Assembly (NCBI GenBank): GCA_014802105.1
Contig: JAAVCX010000030.1
Coordinates: 24,245-88,244, forward strand
DNA from: Bacteroides sp.
GTDB lineage: Bacteria > Bacteroidota > Bacteroidia > Bacteroidales > Muribaculaceae
Length of the DNA: 64,000 nucleotides
Direction of reading: 5' to 3'
Shown here: one piece after another, positions 9,131 through 17,000 of the stretch
Numbering within the stretch: position 1 is the stretch's first letter
How the letters are laid out: each line of letters starts with the position of its first letter
Notes under the pieces: generated by a model
What the model saw: the letters and a program-made list of their open reading frames with translations, nothing else
Told to the model about the DNA's origin: nothing
The model's database searches: none
Translations under genes and position numbers: made by a program

Positions 9131-9817
9131 ATGAGTATAAAAAAACAAGCCAAAGCACAACGCGACGCCCTGCAGCAGGGCATCTATTGTGTCATCAATC
9201 CTTTCGTGCGCCTGCTCATACGCATGGGCGTCACCCCCAACATGGTCACCACCATCGGTCTGCTCGGCAACATAGCCGCCGCGGCCCTGCTGGTCTGGGC
9301 AGGTTACACCGGGTCGCCCTACAACATGAACTACGACATGGTCACCTGGGCCGGCACCATCATCATCCTGTTCTCGCTCTTCGACATGCTCGACGGCCAG
9401 GTAGCACGCCTGGGTGGCATGGTCTCGACCTTCGGAGCCATGTATGACTCTGTGCTCGACCGCTATTGCGAGCTGTTCACCCTCGGCGGCATCTCCTACT
9501 ATCTGATCCAGACAGGCTACGTGGGCGGAGCGCTGATTACCTTCATAGCCCTCGTAGGCTCCATCATGGTGAGCTATGTGCGCGCCCGCGCCGAAGGCCT
9601 CGGACTGGAGTGTAAGATCGGTTTCATGCAGCGTCCCGAGCGAGTGGTGGTCACCGCTCTCGGAGCCCTGGCCACAGGCATAGTGGGATCGTGTGTATCA
9701 GCCTCTGATTTTGATGCCACCTGGATCCTCATCGGAGCCATGACCATCATCGCCGTGTTTGCCAACCTCACAGCCTTCGCCCGAGTGGAACACTCCCGCC
9801 GCCAGCTCATCAAGTAA
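9131..9817 (+). CDS. CDP-alcohol phosphatidyltransferase family protein (first of two)
   Basis: 228-residue membrane enzyme with about six hydrophobic spans. The complete catalytic signature DxxDGxxAR-x8-GxxxDxxxD is present: DMLDGQVAR, then G-A-M-Y-D-S-V-L-D, with all four aspartates (about residues 93-119). Such enzymes exchange CMP on a CDP-linked lipid or polyol for an alcohol or phospho-alcohol acceptor in the inner membrane. PssA, with a different sequence, is encoded separately at 27244, so this copy is not the housekeeping serine enzyme. The neighbouring nucleotidyltransferase, PAP2 enzyme and HAD hydrolase, and a myo-inositol-1-phosphate synthase elsewhere in the window, point to phosphatidylinositol-phosphate or a related headgroup (inference). 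PgsA is the main alternative; it usually has a shorter N-terminus. Confidence 0.88.
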   Translation: MSIKKQAKAQRDALQQGIYCVINPFVRLLIRMGVTPNMVTTIGLLGNIAAAALLVWAGYTGSPYNMNYDMVTWAGTIIILFSLFDMLDGQVARLGGMVSTFGAMYDSVLDRYCELFTLGGISYYLIQTGYVGGALITFIALVGSIMVSYVRARAEGLGLECKIGFMQRPERVVVTALGALATGIVGSCVSASDFDATWILIGAMTIIAVFANLTAFARVEHSRRQLIK

Positions 9818-9848
9818 CACCCCTCAATCCCCCTCTCCGGCCTTCAGC

Positions 9849-10808
9849 ATGCTGAAATCACGTTATCTGCCTACGGCCCGTGAGGCCGTGACCTTCACGG
9901 TGTGTCTCGCCCTATGGCTGGCTGTCACGGCCATATTCGTGGGGTTTCGTCCCGAACACCTCTATATCGCCGTCTTTCTGGCCGTCATGCTCTTTGCCAC
10001 CGGCTTCACCCGACGGCTGGTAGTGGCCCTGCTGCCTTTCATAGTCTTCGGCATCTCCTACGACTGGATGAACATCCTGCCCAACTATGAGGTCAATCCC
10101 GTCGACATCCGGGGCCTCTACTCCACCGAGTCGTCGCTCTTCGGCATCACCCTCCCCGCAGTTTCATCTGAAGTGGCCGGAGTCATCGTCACCCCCAACG
10201 AGTGGTGGGCGCTCCACACCTCCCCGGTGCTCGACTTCATGGCCGGATGTTTCTACCTGTGCTGGGTGCCGGTTCCCATCCTCTTCGGTCTCTGGCTCTA
10301 TCTCGACCGCCAGTATGAGGTCTATCTCCACTTCTCGCTGGTGTTTCTGCTGGTCAACCTCCTGGGGTTCGCAGGCTACTATATCCATCCCGCCGCCCCG
10401 CCGTGGTATGTGGCTATGCACGGCTTTGACTTCATACCCGGCACTCACGGCGAGACTGCCGGCCTCGGCCGATGGGACGCCATGATGGGGGTCGGTATCT
10501 TTGACGGTCTCTATTCGCGTAATTCCAACGTTTTCGCGGCAATGCCCTCGCTCCATGCGGCCTATATGCTCATAGCGTTCATCTACTCGCTGAGGGCCCG
10601 GTGTAGCGTGTGGCTCAGGGTGCTCTTCGCTTTCATCTGTCTCGGCATCTGGTGGACAGCCGTCTACACCTGCCACCACTATATCCTCGACGTGGCCGCC
10701 GGTATCGGCGTCACCCTTCTGGGCTGGGCCATTTTTGAAGCAGGCCTCATGAGACTCACCGCGTTCCGACACTTCATCGACAAATACAAAGCCTATATCT
10801 CGGCGTGA
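9849..10808 (+). CDS. PAP2-superfamily (Aur1/IPC-synthase-like) membrane enzyme
   Basis: 319 residues, multiple TM helices from residue 15 onward. The C2 PAP2 motif is MPSLHAA near residue 236 and the C3 motif is YTCHHYILD near 277. The catalytic His residues and the closing Asp are all present. The PSLH form (not PSGH) with a large N-terminal membrane part fits the PAP2_3 group that includes yeast inositol-phosphoceramide synthase Aur1. Two chemistries are possible: dephosphorylation of a phospholipid headgroup, or transfer of a phosphoryl-inositol headgroup to another lipid. ATG 9849 is chosen because it starts just before a signal-anchor; a longer frame exists upstream but runs inside the preceding gene. 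The stop TGA overlaps the GTG start of the next gene (GTGA), implying translational coupling. Confidence 0.85.
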   Translation: MLKSRYLPTAREAVTFTVCLALWLAVTAIFVGFRPEHLYIAVFLAVMLFATGFTRRLVVALLPFIVFGISYDWMNILPNYEVNPVDIRGLYSTESSLFGITLPAVSSEVAGVIVTPNEWWALHTSPVLDFMAGCFYLCWVPVPILFGLWLYLDRQYEVYLHFSLVFLLVNLLGFAGYYIHPAAPPWYVAMHGFDFIPGTHGETAGLGRWDAMMGVGIFDGLYSRNSNVFAAMPSLHAAYMLIAFIYSLRARCSVWLRVLFAFICLGIWWTAVYTCHHYILDVAAGIGVTLLGWAIFEAGLMRLTAFRHFIDKYKAYISA

Positions 10809-11743
10809 ACTCCCGCGAAGACTATCTGCGCTCGCTCAAATCGGGCGACACCGAGGAGGGGATAGACCTGCTCTTCTACCGGCCCATCGGGTATATGTGG
10901 GCCCGACTGGCTTCACGTCTTGGCATCACGCCCAACAATATCACCATAGCCTCGATCTTTCTGGGAGTCGGGGCCGGAGTGTGCTTCGGCTTCAACGATC
11001 TGTGGGTCAACGTTGCGGGTATGTTATTGCTCATCTGGGCCAACTCCTTTGACAGCGCCGACGGCCAGTTGGCACGCCTCACTCACCAGTATTCACGCCT
11101 CGGGCGCATACTCGACGGAGTGAGCGGCGACCTGTGGTTTGCCTCGATCTATATAGCTATCGTCATCCGCGAGAACAGCACCATCCCCCTCTTTCACGAT
11201 CACCCCTGGGAGCTCTGGGTCTTAGCCGTGGTCGCCGGTTTTTTCCACGCCAAGCAAGCCTCCACGGCCGACTGCTACCGCCAGTTTCATCTCTATTTTC
11301 TCAAGGGGAGCGAAGGAAGCGAGCTCGACAGCTCCGAGAGTCTCAGCCGACAGCTCAGGGAGTCGGGAGTGACCTGGCGCAATGGCTTCTTCCGCCGCCT
11401 CTGCATGAGCGTCTACATCGCCTACACCCGATCGCAGGAGCGGCTGACCCCCCGGATGCAGGCTCTGCGCCAAGCCCTGGCCGAGCGCTGGCCCGACGGC
11501 AAAATACCCGCCGGTTTCAGAGCCGACTTCCGCCGCCGCTCGCTGCCACTGATGAAATATACCAATATCCTCACCTTCAACTGGCGCTCTATCGGTCTGT
11601 TCATCACCCTCTTCATCGGTCAGCCCTGGCTATACTTCGTCTATGAGCTCACCCTGCTCAATCTCGTGTGGGTCTATATGATACGGCGTCACGAACGCAT
11701 CTGCCGCCTGATGATAAATGAAATCCACAGCTACCGGCAATGA
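10805..11743 (+). CDS. CDP-alcohol phosphotransferase family protein (second, variant motif)
   Basis: 312 residues, begins at GTG 10805 overlapping the previous stop by 4 bp. The signature reads DSADGQLAR-x8-GRILD and then GVSGD. The position expected for the fourth, catalytic Asp (three residues after the third) is Gly, and an Asp stands one residue further on. The family resemblance is otherwise clear, including TPNNITIAS before the first TM. About 100 residues are inserted between TM segments (11250-11540), rich in Ser, Arg and Gln, making the protein longer than typical 200-residue members. Being coupled to the PAP2 gene upstream and the HAD gene downstream (ATGA overlap), it should act in the same pathway. 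Whether the displaced Asp still works as base, or the enzyme uses an unusual substrate, cannot be told by reading. Confidence 0.85.
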   Translation: MNSREDYLRSLKSGDTEEGIDLLFYRPIGYMWARLASRLGITPNNITIASIFLGVGAGVCFGFNDLWVNVAGMLLLIWANSFDSADGQLARLTHQYSRLGRILDGVSGDLWFASIYIAIVIRENSTIPLFHDHPWELWVLAVVAGFFHAKQASTADCYRQFHLYFLKGSEGSELDSSESLSRQLRESGVTWRNGFFRRLCMSVYIAYTRSQERLTPRMQALRQALAERWPDGKIPAGFRADFRRRSLPLMKYTNILTFNWRSIGLFITLFIGQPWLYFVYELTLLNLVWVYMIRRHERICRLMINEIHSYRQ

Positions 11744-12444
11744 ACAAGCGCGTCAGATGCATACTCTTTGACTACGGAGGCACCCTCGATGCTCCCGGCG
11801 AGCATTGGAGCCATCTGATCAGCCGCGCATGGACAGCCGCCGGCGCCGACATTCCTCACGAAGAGTTCCGCCGGATTTACGTCCTGGCTGAAAGAGCGTT
11901 GGCCACTGCGGGAGCCGTGGCCGCCGACGACAACTTCCTCTCACTCATGCGCAAGAAAATCGCGCTTGAGAATACATTTCTCTCCACCCCCTTTCCGCCC
12001 GACATCTGCGAGCATGTAGCCGCCGACTGCTACCATATTGCGAAGCGCAACATTCAGGAAGTTAAACCCATCCTCGAGCACATTGCCGCCGAAGTTCCCG
12101 TAGGGATAGTGTCCAACTTCTATGGCAACCTACGCGCAGTGCTCGCCGACATGGACATCCTCAACATCTTCTCCGCCGTGACCGACAGCGGCGAGGCCGG
12201 CATGCGTAAACCCGACCGGCGCATCTTCACCGAAGCCCTCTGCCGGATAGATCCACGTCTCACACCCTCCGAGGCCCTCATGGTAGGCGACAGCATCGAC
12301 AAAGACATCATTCCCGCCCATAGCCTCGGCTTCAAGACCGCCCTATTGCCCGGCATCCCCTGGGATCCCGCATCACCTCAGCCCCGGCTCCCGGCCGAGA
12401 CTATACAGATCAGCTCGATAGCCGAAATCCTCCGGTATCTTTAA
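11740..12444 (+). CDS. HAD-superfamily hydrolase
   Basis: 234 residues. Motif I is FDYGGTLD (nucleophile Asp11), motif II is the VSNF Ser near residue 128, motif III Lys lies in KPDRR near 155, and motif IV is GDSIDKD near 185-191. This is a HAD-IA fold with a helical cap at about residues 20-85. The second Asp of the usual DxD phosphatase motif is Gly13, a change seen in many HAD hydrolases of uncertain substrate. It overlaps the preceding phosphotransferase by ATGA and ends the seven-gene cluster. In context it could dephosphorylate a polyol-phosphate or phospholipid intermediate, but the missing acid/base Asp makes simple phosphatase action less certain. Confidence 0.85.
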   Translation: MNKRVRCILFDYGGTLDAPGEHWSHLISRAWTAAGADIPHEEFRRIYVLAERALATAGAVAADDNFLSLMRKKIALENTFLSTPFPPDICEHVAADCYHIAKRNIQEVKPILEHIAAEVPVGIVSNFYGNLRAVLADMDILNIFSAVTDSGEAGMRKPDRRIFTEALCRIDPRLTPSEALMVGDSIDKDIIPAHSLGFKTALLPGIPWDPASPQPRLPAETIQISSIAEILRYL

Positions 12445-12465
12445 AAACCATTCACCCCGACCTAT

Positions 12466-12485
12466 AACCACCCGGTGGTTTTTCG
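12466..12485 (+). terminator. Weak hairpin terminator after the lipid cluster
   Basis: AACCA/TGGTT arms around a CCCGG loop, followed by TTTTT, 22 bp after the HAD stop. The stem is short, so this is only a modest terminator candidate. Confidence 0.4.
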
Positions 12486-12504
12486 GGCAGTTTTTCCTTA
12501 ATCC

Positions 12505-12536
12505 TTTGCTATTGTTGGGTGATTTTACTAATTTTG
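12505..12536 (+). promoter_or_regulatory. Promoter for polysaccharide export genes
   Basis: TTTG at 12505-12508, exactly 20 bp, then TAATTTTG at 12529-12536. This fits the Bacteroidota -33/-7 consensus and sits 35 bp upstream of ATG 12572. Confidence 0.75.
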
Positions 12537-12571
12537 TGACACGTTAATCAATACCATATTTCACTTTTCAG

Positions 12572-14986
12572 ATGAAACTCAGATCATTTCTGCTCTCACT
12601 CCTGTGCATGACATCCCTCCTGGCCTCGGCCCTGACCGATCAGGAGGTCATCGGATATATCAAACAGCAGATGGCTGCCGGTAAGTCCGATCAGCAGATC
12701 GGTAAGGAACTCATGGCCAAAGGTGTCACTCCCGAGCAGGCCAAGCGCATCAAGGCCCAGCTTGAAGCTGAGGAAGCGTCTGAGAAAAAAATAACCAGCT
12801 CAAATGTCCAGGCCTTCGAGCGCGAGCGCCAACACTCGTCGGCCGAAGATATCTCGACCGATTCATTCAACGACATCAAGCGCGAGGTCGACGAGGGGGT
12901 TGACGACCGTGTCTCCTCACGCCAGATCTACGGCCACCAGGTGTTCAACTCCCAGGCACTCACCTTTGAGCCCGGCGACAACATCGCCACCCCCAAGAAT
13001 TATGCCCTGGGCCCCGGCGACGAGGTGGTCATCGACATCTGGGGCGCCAGCGAGGATCATCTGAGACAGACCATATCTCCCGAGGGGAGCATCATGATCT
13101 CCCAACTGGGCCCGGTCTACCTCAACGGCATGACCATCGCCGAGGCCAACCGTCACATCAAGAACCTCTTCGCCAATAAATATTCCGGAGTCGACGACTC
13201 CCAGACCGACGTGCAGCTCACTCTGGGACAGGTGCGCACCATCCAGGTAGAGATCGTCGGCGAGGCCGCCACTCCCGGCACCTACCGCATGAGCCCGTTC
13301 TCGACAGTGTTTCACGCTCTCTACCGCGCCGGTGGCATCAGTGACATCGGCTCGCTGCGTAACATCCAGGTGATACGCAACGGCAAGAAGATAGCCGGAG
13401 TAGACATCTACGACTACCTGTTCAACCGCAAGGCCTCGGGCAATATACGCCTCCAGGAGGGCGACATGATCCTCGTGCCCACCTACGAGTCGCTGGTCGA
13501 CATTACGGGTAATGTCAAGCGCCCGATGTATTATGAGATCAAGCCCGACGAGACCCTCAGCCGAGTCATCGAATATGCCGGAGGCTTCACGGGCGACGCC
13601 TACGAGGAGATGGTGAGACTCTCGCGCCAGAACGGCACCGAAAATCAGCTCTTCAACATCGAGCGTGGCGAGTTTGACACCTACCGTCTCAAGGACGGCG
13701 ACATGATCTCGGTCGGCACTATCCTCGACCGCTACTCCAACCGAGTGGAGGTCAAGGGTTCGGTCTATCGTCCGGGACTCTACGCCATCAGTTCCGACCT
13801 GGCCACTGTCGGCGACCTCATACGCAAAGCCGACGGCCTCACCGACGATGCCTATATCAGCCGAGCCCTCCTCTATCGCGAGGGGCCCAACCTTGAGCTC
13901 GAAGTTCAGGCCATCGACCTCAACGCCATCTTCAACAAACAGATCCCCGACATAGCCCTGCGCCGCAATGATGTGCTCGTCATTTCGGGCATCCACGAGA
14001 TCGAGGAGCGCGGACAACTCACTATCACAGGCCAGGTAGCCCGTCCGGGCTCCTACCCCTTTGCCGTCAACACCACCCTCGAAGACCTGATCCTCCAGGC
14101 CGGAGGTCTGCTCGAGGGAGCCTCCACCGCCCGTGTCGACGTGGCCCGACGCATCTCCGACCCATCGACCACCACCCCTACTCAGCAACTCTCTGACATC
14201 TTCTCGCTGTCGATCGAGAACGGTCTGGCTGTAGGCGATGCCAAAGGCTTTATCCTCAAGCCCTACGACCTCGTGACAGTGCGTCGCTCGCCCGGCTACT
14301 CCCCCCAGGAGGAAGTTGCCGTCAACGGCGAAGTGCTCTTTACCGGAAATTACGTGATCGAGAAGCGCAACGAGCGTATCTCTGACATCGTGCGCCGTGC
14401 CGGAGGCACAATCCCCGGAGCATATATCAAGGGAGCTCACCTCAGCCGTAAGCTCTCCGAGAGCGAGATGCTGGCACGCCGTGAAGTGATACGTCTGGCC
14501 ATGGCCAACTCTGCCTCTGAAATGTCTGACTCCATCTCGCTCAACAAGATCGAGATCGCGCCTACCTACAATGTCGGTATCGACCTTGAGAAAGCACTCG
14601 CCAACCCCGGCTCCCACTACGACGTGGTGGTGCAGCCCGGCGATGAGCTCTATATCCCTCAGGAGCAGAGCGTAGTGAAGATCTCGGGCGAGGTGATGTT
14701 CCCCAACGCCGTGGTCTACGAGCCGGGCAAAAATCTCAAATATTACATTGGCCAGGCCGGCGGTTACGGCCAGTCAGCCCGCAAGAACAAGGCCTTTGTG
14801 GTCTATCTCAACGGTAAAGTGGCCGAGGCCAAGCGCAACACTGTGATCGAGCCCGGTTGCCAGATCATCGTTCCCGCCAAGAGCAAGACCTCGGGCACCG
14901 ACTGGAGCAAGATCCTCTCGATAGCCACCAGCTTCTCGTCGGTAGCGGCCCTCGGCGCGACAATCACCAATATATTCAAGAAATGA
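12572..14986 (+). CDS. Polysaccharide export outer-membrane protein with multiple SLBB domains (Wza-like)
   Basis: 804 residues. A signal peptide (MKLRSFLLSLLCMTSLLASA) is followed by a helical region (about 20-110) and a polysaccharide export (PES) domain whose characteristic YALGPGDEVVIDIWG is near residue 143. A series of SLBB beta-grasp repeats follows, recognisable by repeated V-x-G-E/N-V-x-x-P-G-x-Y units (for example EIVGEAATPGTYR near 227, VKGSVYRPGLY near 392, ITGQVARPGSYPF near 485 and VKISGEVMFPNAVVY near 706). A C-terminal hydrophobic stretch (about 780-800) may insert in the outer membrane. It forms the periplasmic/outer-membrane channel for capsule or exopolysaccharide export. 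It is longer than E. coli Wza because of extra SLBB repeats, as is usual in Bacteroidota. The Wzz-type partner starts 21 bp downstream. Confidence 0.92.
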   Translation: MKLRSFLLSLLCMTSLLASALTDQEVIGYIKQQMAAGKSDQQIGKELMAKGVTPEQAKRIKAQLEAEEASEKKITSSNVQAFERERQHSSAEDISTDSFNDIKREVDEGVDDRVSSRQIYGHQVFNSQALTFEPGDNIATPKNYALGPGDEVVIDIWGASEDHLRQTISPEGSIMISQLGPVYLNGMTIAEANRHIKNLFANKYSGVDDSQTDVQLTLGQVRTIQVEIVGEAATPGTYRMSPFSTVFHALYRAGGISDIGSLRNIQVIRNGKKIAGVDIYDYLFNRKASGNIRLQEGDMILVPTYESLVDITGNVKRPMYYEIKPDETLSRVIEYAGGFTGDAYEEMVRLSRQNGTENQLFNIERGEFDTYRLKDGDMISVGTILDRYSNRVEVKGSVYRPGLYAISSDLATVGDLIRKADGLTDDAYISRALLYREGPNLELEVQAIDLNAIFNKQIPDIALRRNDVLVISGIHEIEERGQLTITGQVARPGSYPFAVNTTLEDLILQAGGLLEGASTARVDVARRISDPSTTTPTQQLSDIFSLSIENGLAVGDAKGFILKPYDLVTVRRSPGYSPQEEVAVNGEVLFTGNYVIEKRNERISDIVRRAGGTIPGAYIKGAHLSRKLSESEMLARREVIRLAMANSASEMSDSISLNKIEIAPTYNVGIDLEKALANPGSHYDVVVQPGDELYIPQEQSVVKISGEVMFPNAVVYEPGKNLKYYIGQAGGYGQSARKNKAFVVYLNGKVAEAKRNTVIEPGCQIIVPAKSKTSGTDWSKILSIATSFSSVAALGATITNIFKK

Positions 14987-15007
14987 TCCTAACCCCATCA
15001 TAACATC

Positions 15008-16156
15008 ATGCACGACGAATATAAAAATCCCGATACCGTCTCCGCGACCTCTGACGAAGAAGCCGAGATCGATCTCCTCGAGCTCGCCTCACGCCTGTGG
15101 GACAACCGACGTAAAATCATGCGCTGGTGTGGCATCGGTGCAGTGATAGGTCTGATCATAGCTTTCAGCATACCCAAAGAATATCTCGCCACCGTGAAAC
15201 TGGCTCCCGAGATCAAAGACGGCAAGTCGGCGGGAAGCCTGGGTGCTCTCGCCTCGATGGCAGGCCTATCAGCCGGCTCGTCATCCTCTGACGCCCTCAA
15301 TCCCGACCTCTACCCCGAGGTGGTCAACTCGGTACCTTTCATCACCAGCCTCTTTGACGTCAGAGTGCCGCTGGCCGATGACGACTCCGTCACGATGCCG
15401 GTCATCCAATACCTACAGACTGAGGTCTCGTCACCCTGGTGGAACGTCATTCTCGGATTGCCCGGAAAATTAATCGGCCTGCTAAAAGGTTCCGATGAGC
15501 AGTCGGCCGACCACACTCTCGACAATTTCCGGCTCACACCCCAGGAGCTGGGGCTTGTCGAAGCTCTCAGAGGCCGCATCTCCACAACCATCGACTCAAA
15601 AAGCTCGCTTGTCAGCATCAATGTGACCATGCAGGATCCACTGGTGGCCGCCGTGCTCGCCGACACCGTGATGGCACGTCTTCAGGAATTTGTCATCGAC
15701 TATCGCACAACCAAGGCACGCCAGGATCTCAAATATATCGAGACCCTCAACGAAGAGGCCAAGGCTACCTATTACAAGGCTCAGCAGAACTACGCCGCCT
15801 ATCTCGACCGCAACCAGAACCTCTCGCTCTTCTCGGCCCAGACCACCCGCGACCGACTGCAGAATGAGGCCCAGCTCGCCTTCAACCTCTACAACCAGAC
15901 CGCCCAACAGGTGCAGACCGCCCAGGCAAAGGTGCAGGAAAACACCCCTGTCTTCGCCGTAGTCACCCCGGCCACAGTGCCCGTAAAAGCAGCTAAGCCA
16001 CGCAAAGCCATAATCCTCGTCGGCTTTATCTTCTTGGGCTTTGTGCTGTGCTCGGCATGGATACTTATGGGCGAGCCCCTCATGGAGAAGTTCCGCAAGC
16101 CAGCCGTAAAGGAGAACTCTTCCGCCCACGCCTCCGACGACACTCCGGCCGCTTGA
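15008..16156 (+). CDS. Wzz-type chain-length determinant / polysaccharide co-polymerase
   Basis: 382-residue inner-membrane protein. A short acidic cytoplasmic N-terminus precedes TM1 near residues 40-58 (IGAVIGLIIAFSI), with a periplasmic region of about 270 residues. This contains a long coiled-coil-like helix at about 235-320 (rich in Gln, Ala, Leu). Then comes a Pro-rich motif (VTPATVPVKAAKPRKA) immediately before TM2 (about 338-357), and an Ala/Ser-rich tail. TM, coiled-coil periplasmic region, Pro-rich motif and TM is the classic Wzz layout. No tyrosine-kinase (Wzc) domain is fused. It pairs with the SLBB export protein and probably sets polymer length or opens the export channel. No glycosyltransferases are adjacent, so the polymer is made elsewhere. 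Confidence 0.9.
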   Translation: MHDEYKNPDTVSATSDEEAEIDLLELASRLWDNRRKIMRWCGIGAVIGLIIAFSIPKEYLATVKLAPEIKDGKSAGSLGALASMAGLSAGSSSSDALNPDLYPEVVNSVPFITSLFDVRVPLADDDSVTMPVIQYLQTEVSSPWWNVILGLPGKLIGLLKGSDEQSADHTLDNFRLTPQELGLVEALRGRISTTIDSKSSLVSINVTMQDPLVAAVLADTVMARLQEFVIDYRTTKARQDLKYIETLNEEAKATYYKAQQNYAAYLDRNQNLSLFSAQTTRDRLQNEAQLAFNLYNQTAQQVQTAQAKVQENTPVFAVVTPATVPVKAAKPRKAIILVGFIFLGFVLCSAWILMGEPLMEKFRKPAVKENSSAHASDDTPAA

Positions 16157-16170
16157 CTCCACGACTGAAA

Positions 16171-16875
16171 ATGTATCGTAAACTTCTGTTGATCATCATC
16201 CTCGCGACCCTGGCCCGGATCTCTCCGGCCCAGAGCCGCGAGGCCTCTATTCTCGAGTCTCTGATCTCGGCCGCCGACACTCTCGCGGCCCCGGCAGAAG
16301 CCTCCTCAGGGGCAGAGATTTCTCAAAATCCTTTCGCCTCGCTGATCAGCCACCTCAAGCACGACACCGTCTCTCACGTCGCTCCGTCCAAAATATCCAC
16401 CTTATCCCTGACATTCATCACCCGGACGTTTCTCACTGCCGACTATTATTCCACAGGCACCGCCTCGGGAGCCGAGGCCGGCGATCCGGCACTGTTCATG
16501 ACCTACCTGCGTCGCTGTGGCCCCCTCACGAGTCCTTACGGCTGGCGCGAAAGCTCAGGCAGACCTCATCGGGGAGTAGATGTCGCGATGGCTGTCGGCG
16601 ACACTGTCAGAGCCGCCCTCTCGGGCACAGTCGAGTGTATCGACTGCCAGCCCCGAGGCTACGGCCACTACGTGACACTTGTCCACGAAGGGGGTCTCGA
16701 GACCCGATACGCCCATCTGTCACGGACGCTGGTCACGCCCGGACAATACGTCATGGCAGGGGAGCCCATAGCTCTGAGCGGAAACAGCGGCAACTCCACA
16801 GGCCCGCATCTCCACTTCGAGACGCGCCTCATGAAAATCCCCTTTGACCCCCTCGGCGGCCTCGCAATCCCATAG
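16171..16875 (+). CDS. M23 (LytM-type) peptidoglycan metallopeptidase
   Basis: 234 residues. A signal peptide (MYRKLLLIIILATLARISPAQS) leads to a low-complexity linker and a C-terminal M23 domain. The zinc ligands are His and Asp in RPHRGVDVAM (about residues 130-137) and the HxH in GPHLHFE (about 210-216). GSPYG-type entry residues are seen as LTSPYGWR. All catalytic positions look intact, so this is probably an active endopeptidase rather than a pseudo-enzyme activator. ATG 16171 is chosen since it starts the signal peptide; an upstream extension lies within the Wzz gene. It is 14 bp after the Wzz stop, so it is probably cotranscribed, perhaps opening the wall for the export machinery or acting generally in division (inference). 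Confidence 0.9.
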   Translation: MYRKLLLIIILATLARISPAQSREASILESLISAADTLAAPAEASSGAEISQNPFASLISHLKHDTVSHVAPSKISTLSLTFITRTFLTADYYSTGTASGAEAGDPALFMTYLRRCGPLTSPYGWRESSGRPHRGVDVAMAVGDTVRAALSGTVECIDCQPRGYGHYVTLVHEGGLETRYAHLSRTLVTPGQYVMAGEPIALSGNSGNSTGPHLHFETRLMKIPFDPLGGLAIP

Positions 16876-17000
16876 AATCAATATCACGGGATCTCAATCA
16901 TCCGGATGACATCATATCAGAATAACATCCCCGCTACCTGCCTCACCCCCCTCCCGGAAAAAATCTCTACCCCCCACAGTCAATACTTTACACTTTTTAT
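16876..17000. other. Intergenic segment after M23 gene
   Basis: No gene, clear hairpin or promoter is seen in this 125-bp segment. It is followed by the inverted-repeat element at 17001-17196. Confidence 0.5.

Noticed and set aside
12917..14617. 566-codon open frame on the minus strand opposite the SLBB gene
   Set aside because: High-GC antisense shadow: no domain, biased composition (His, Val, Glu), and the plus-strand gene has clear domains and a promoter.
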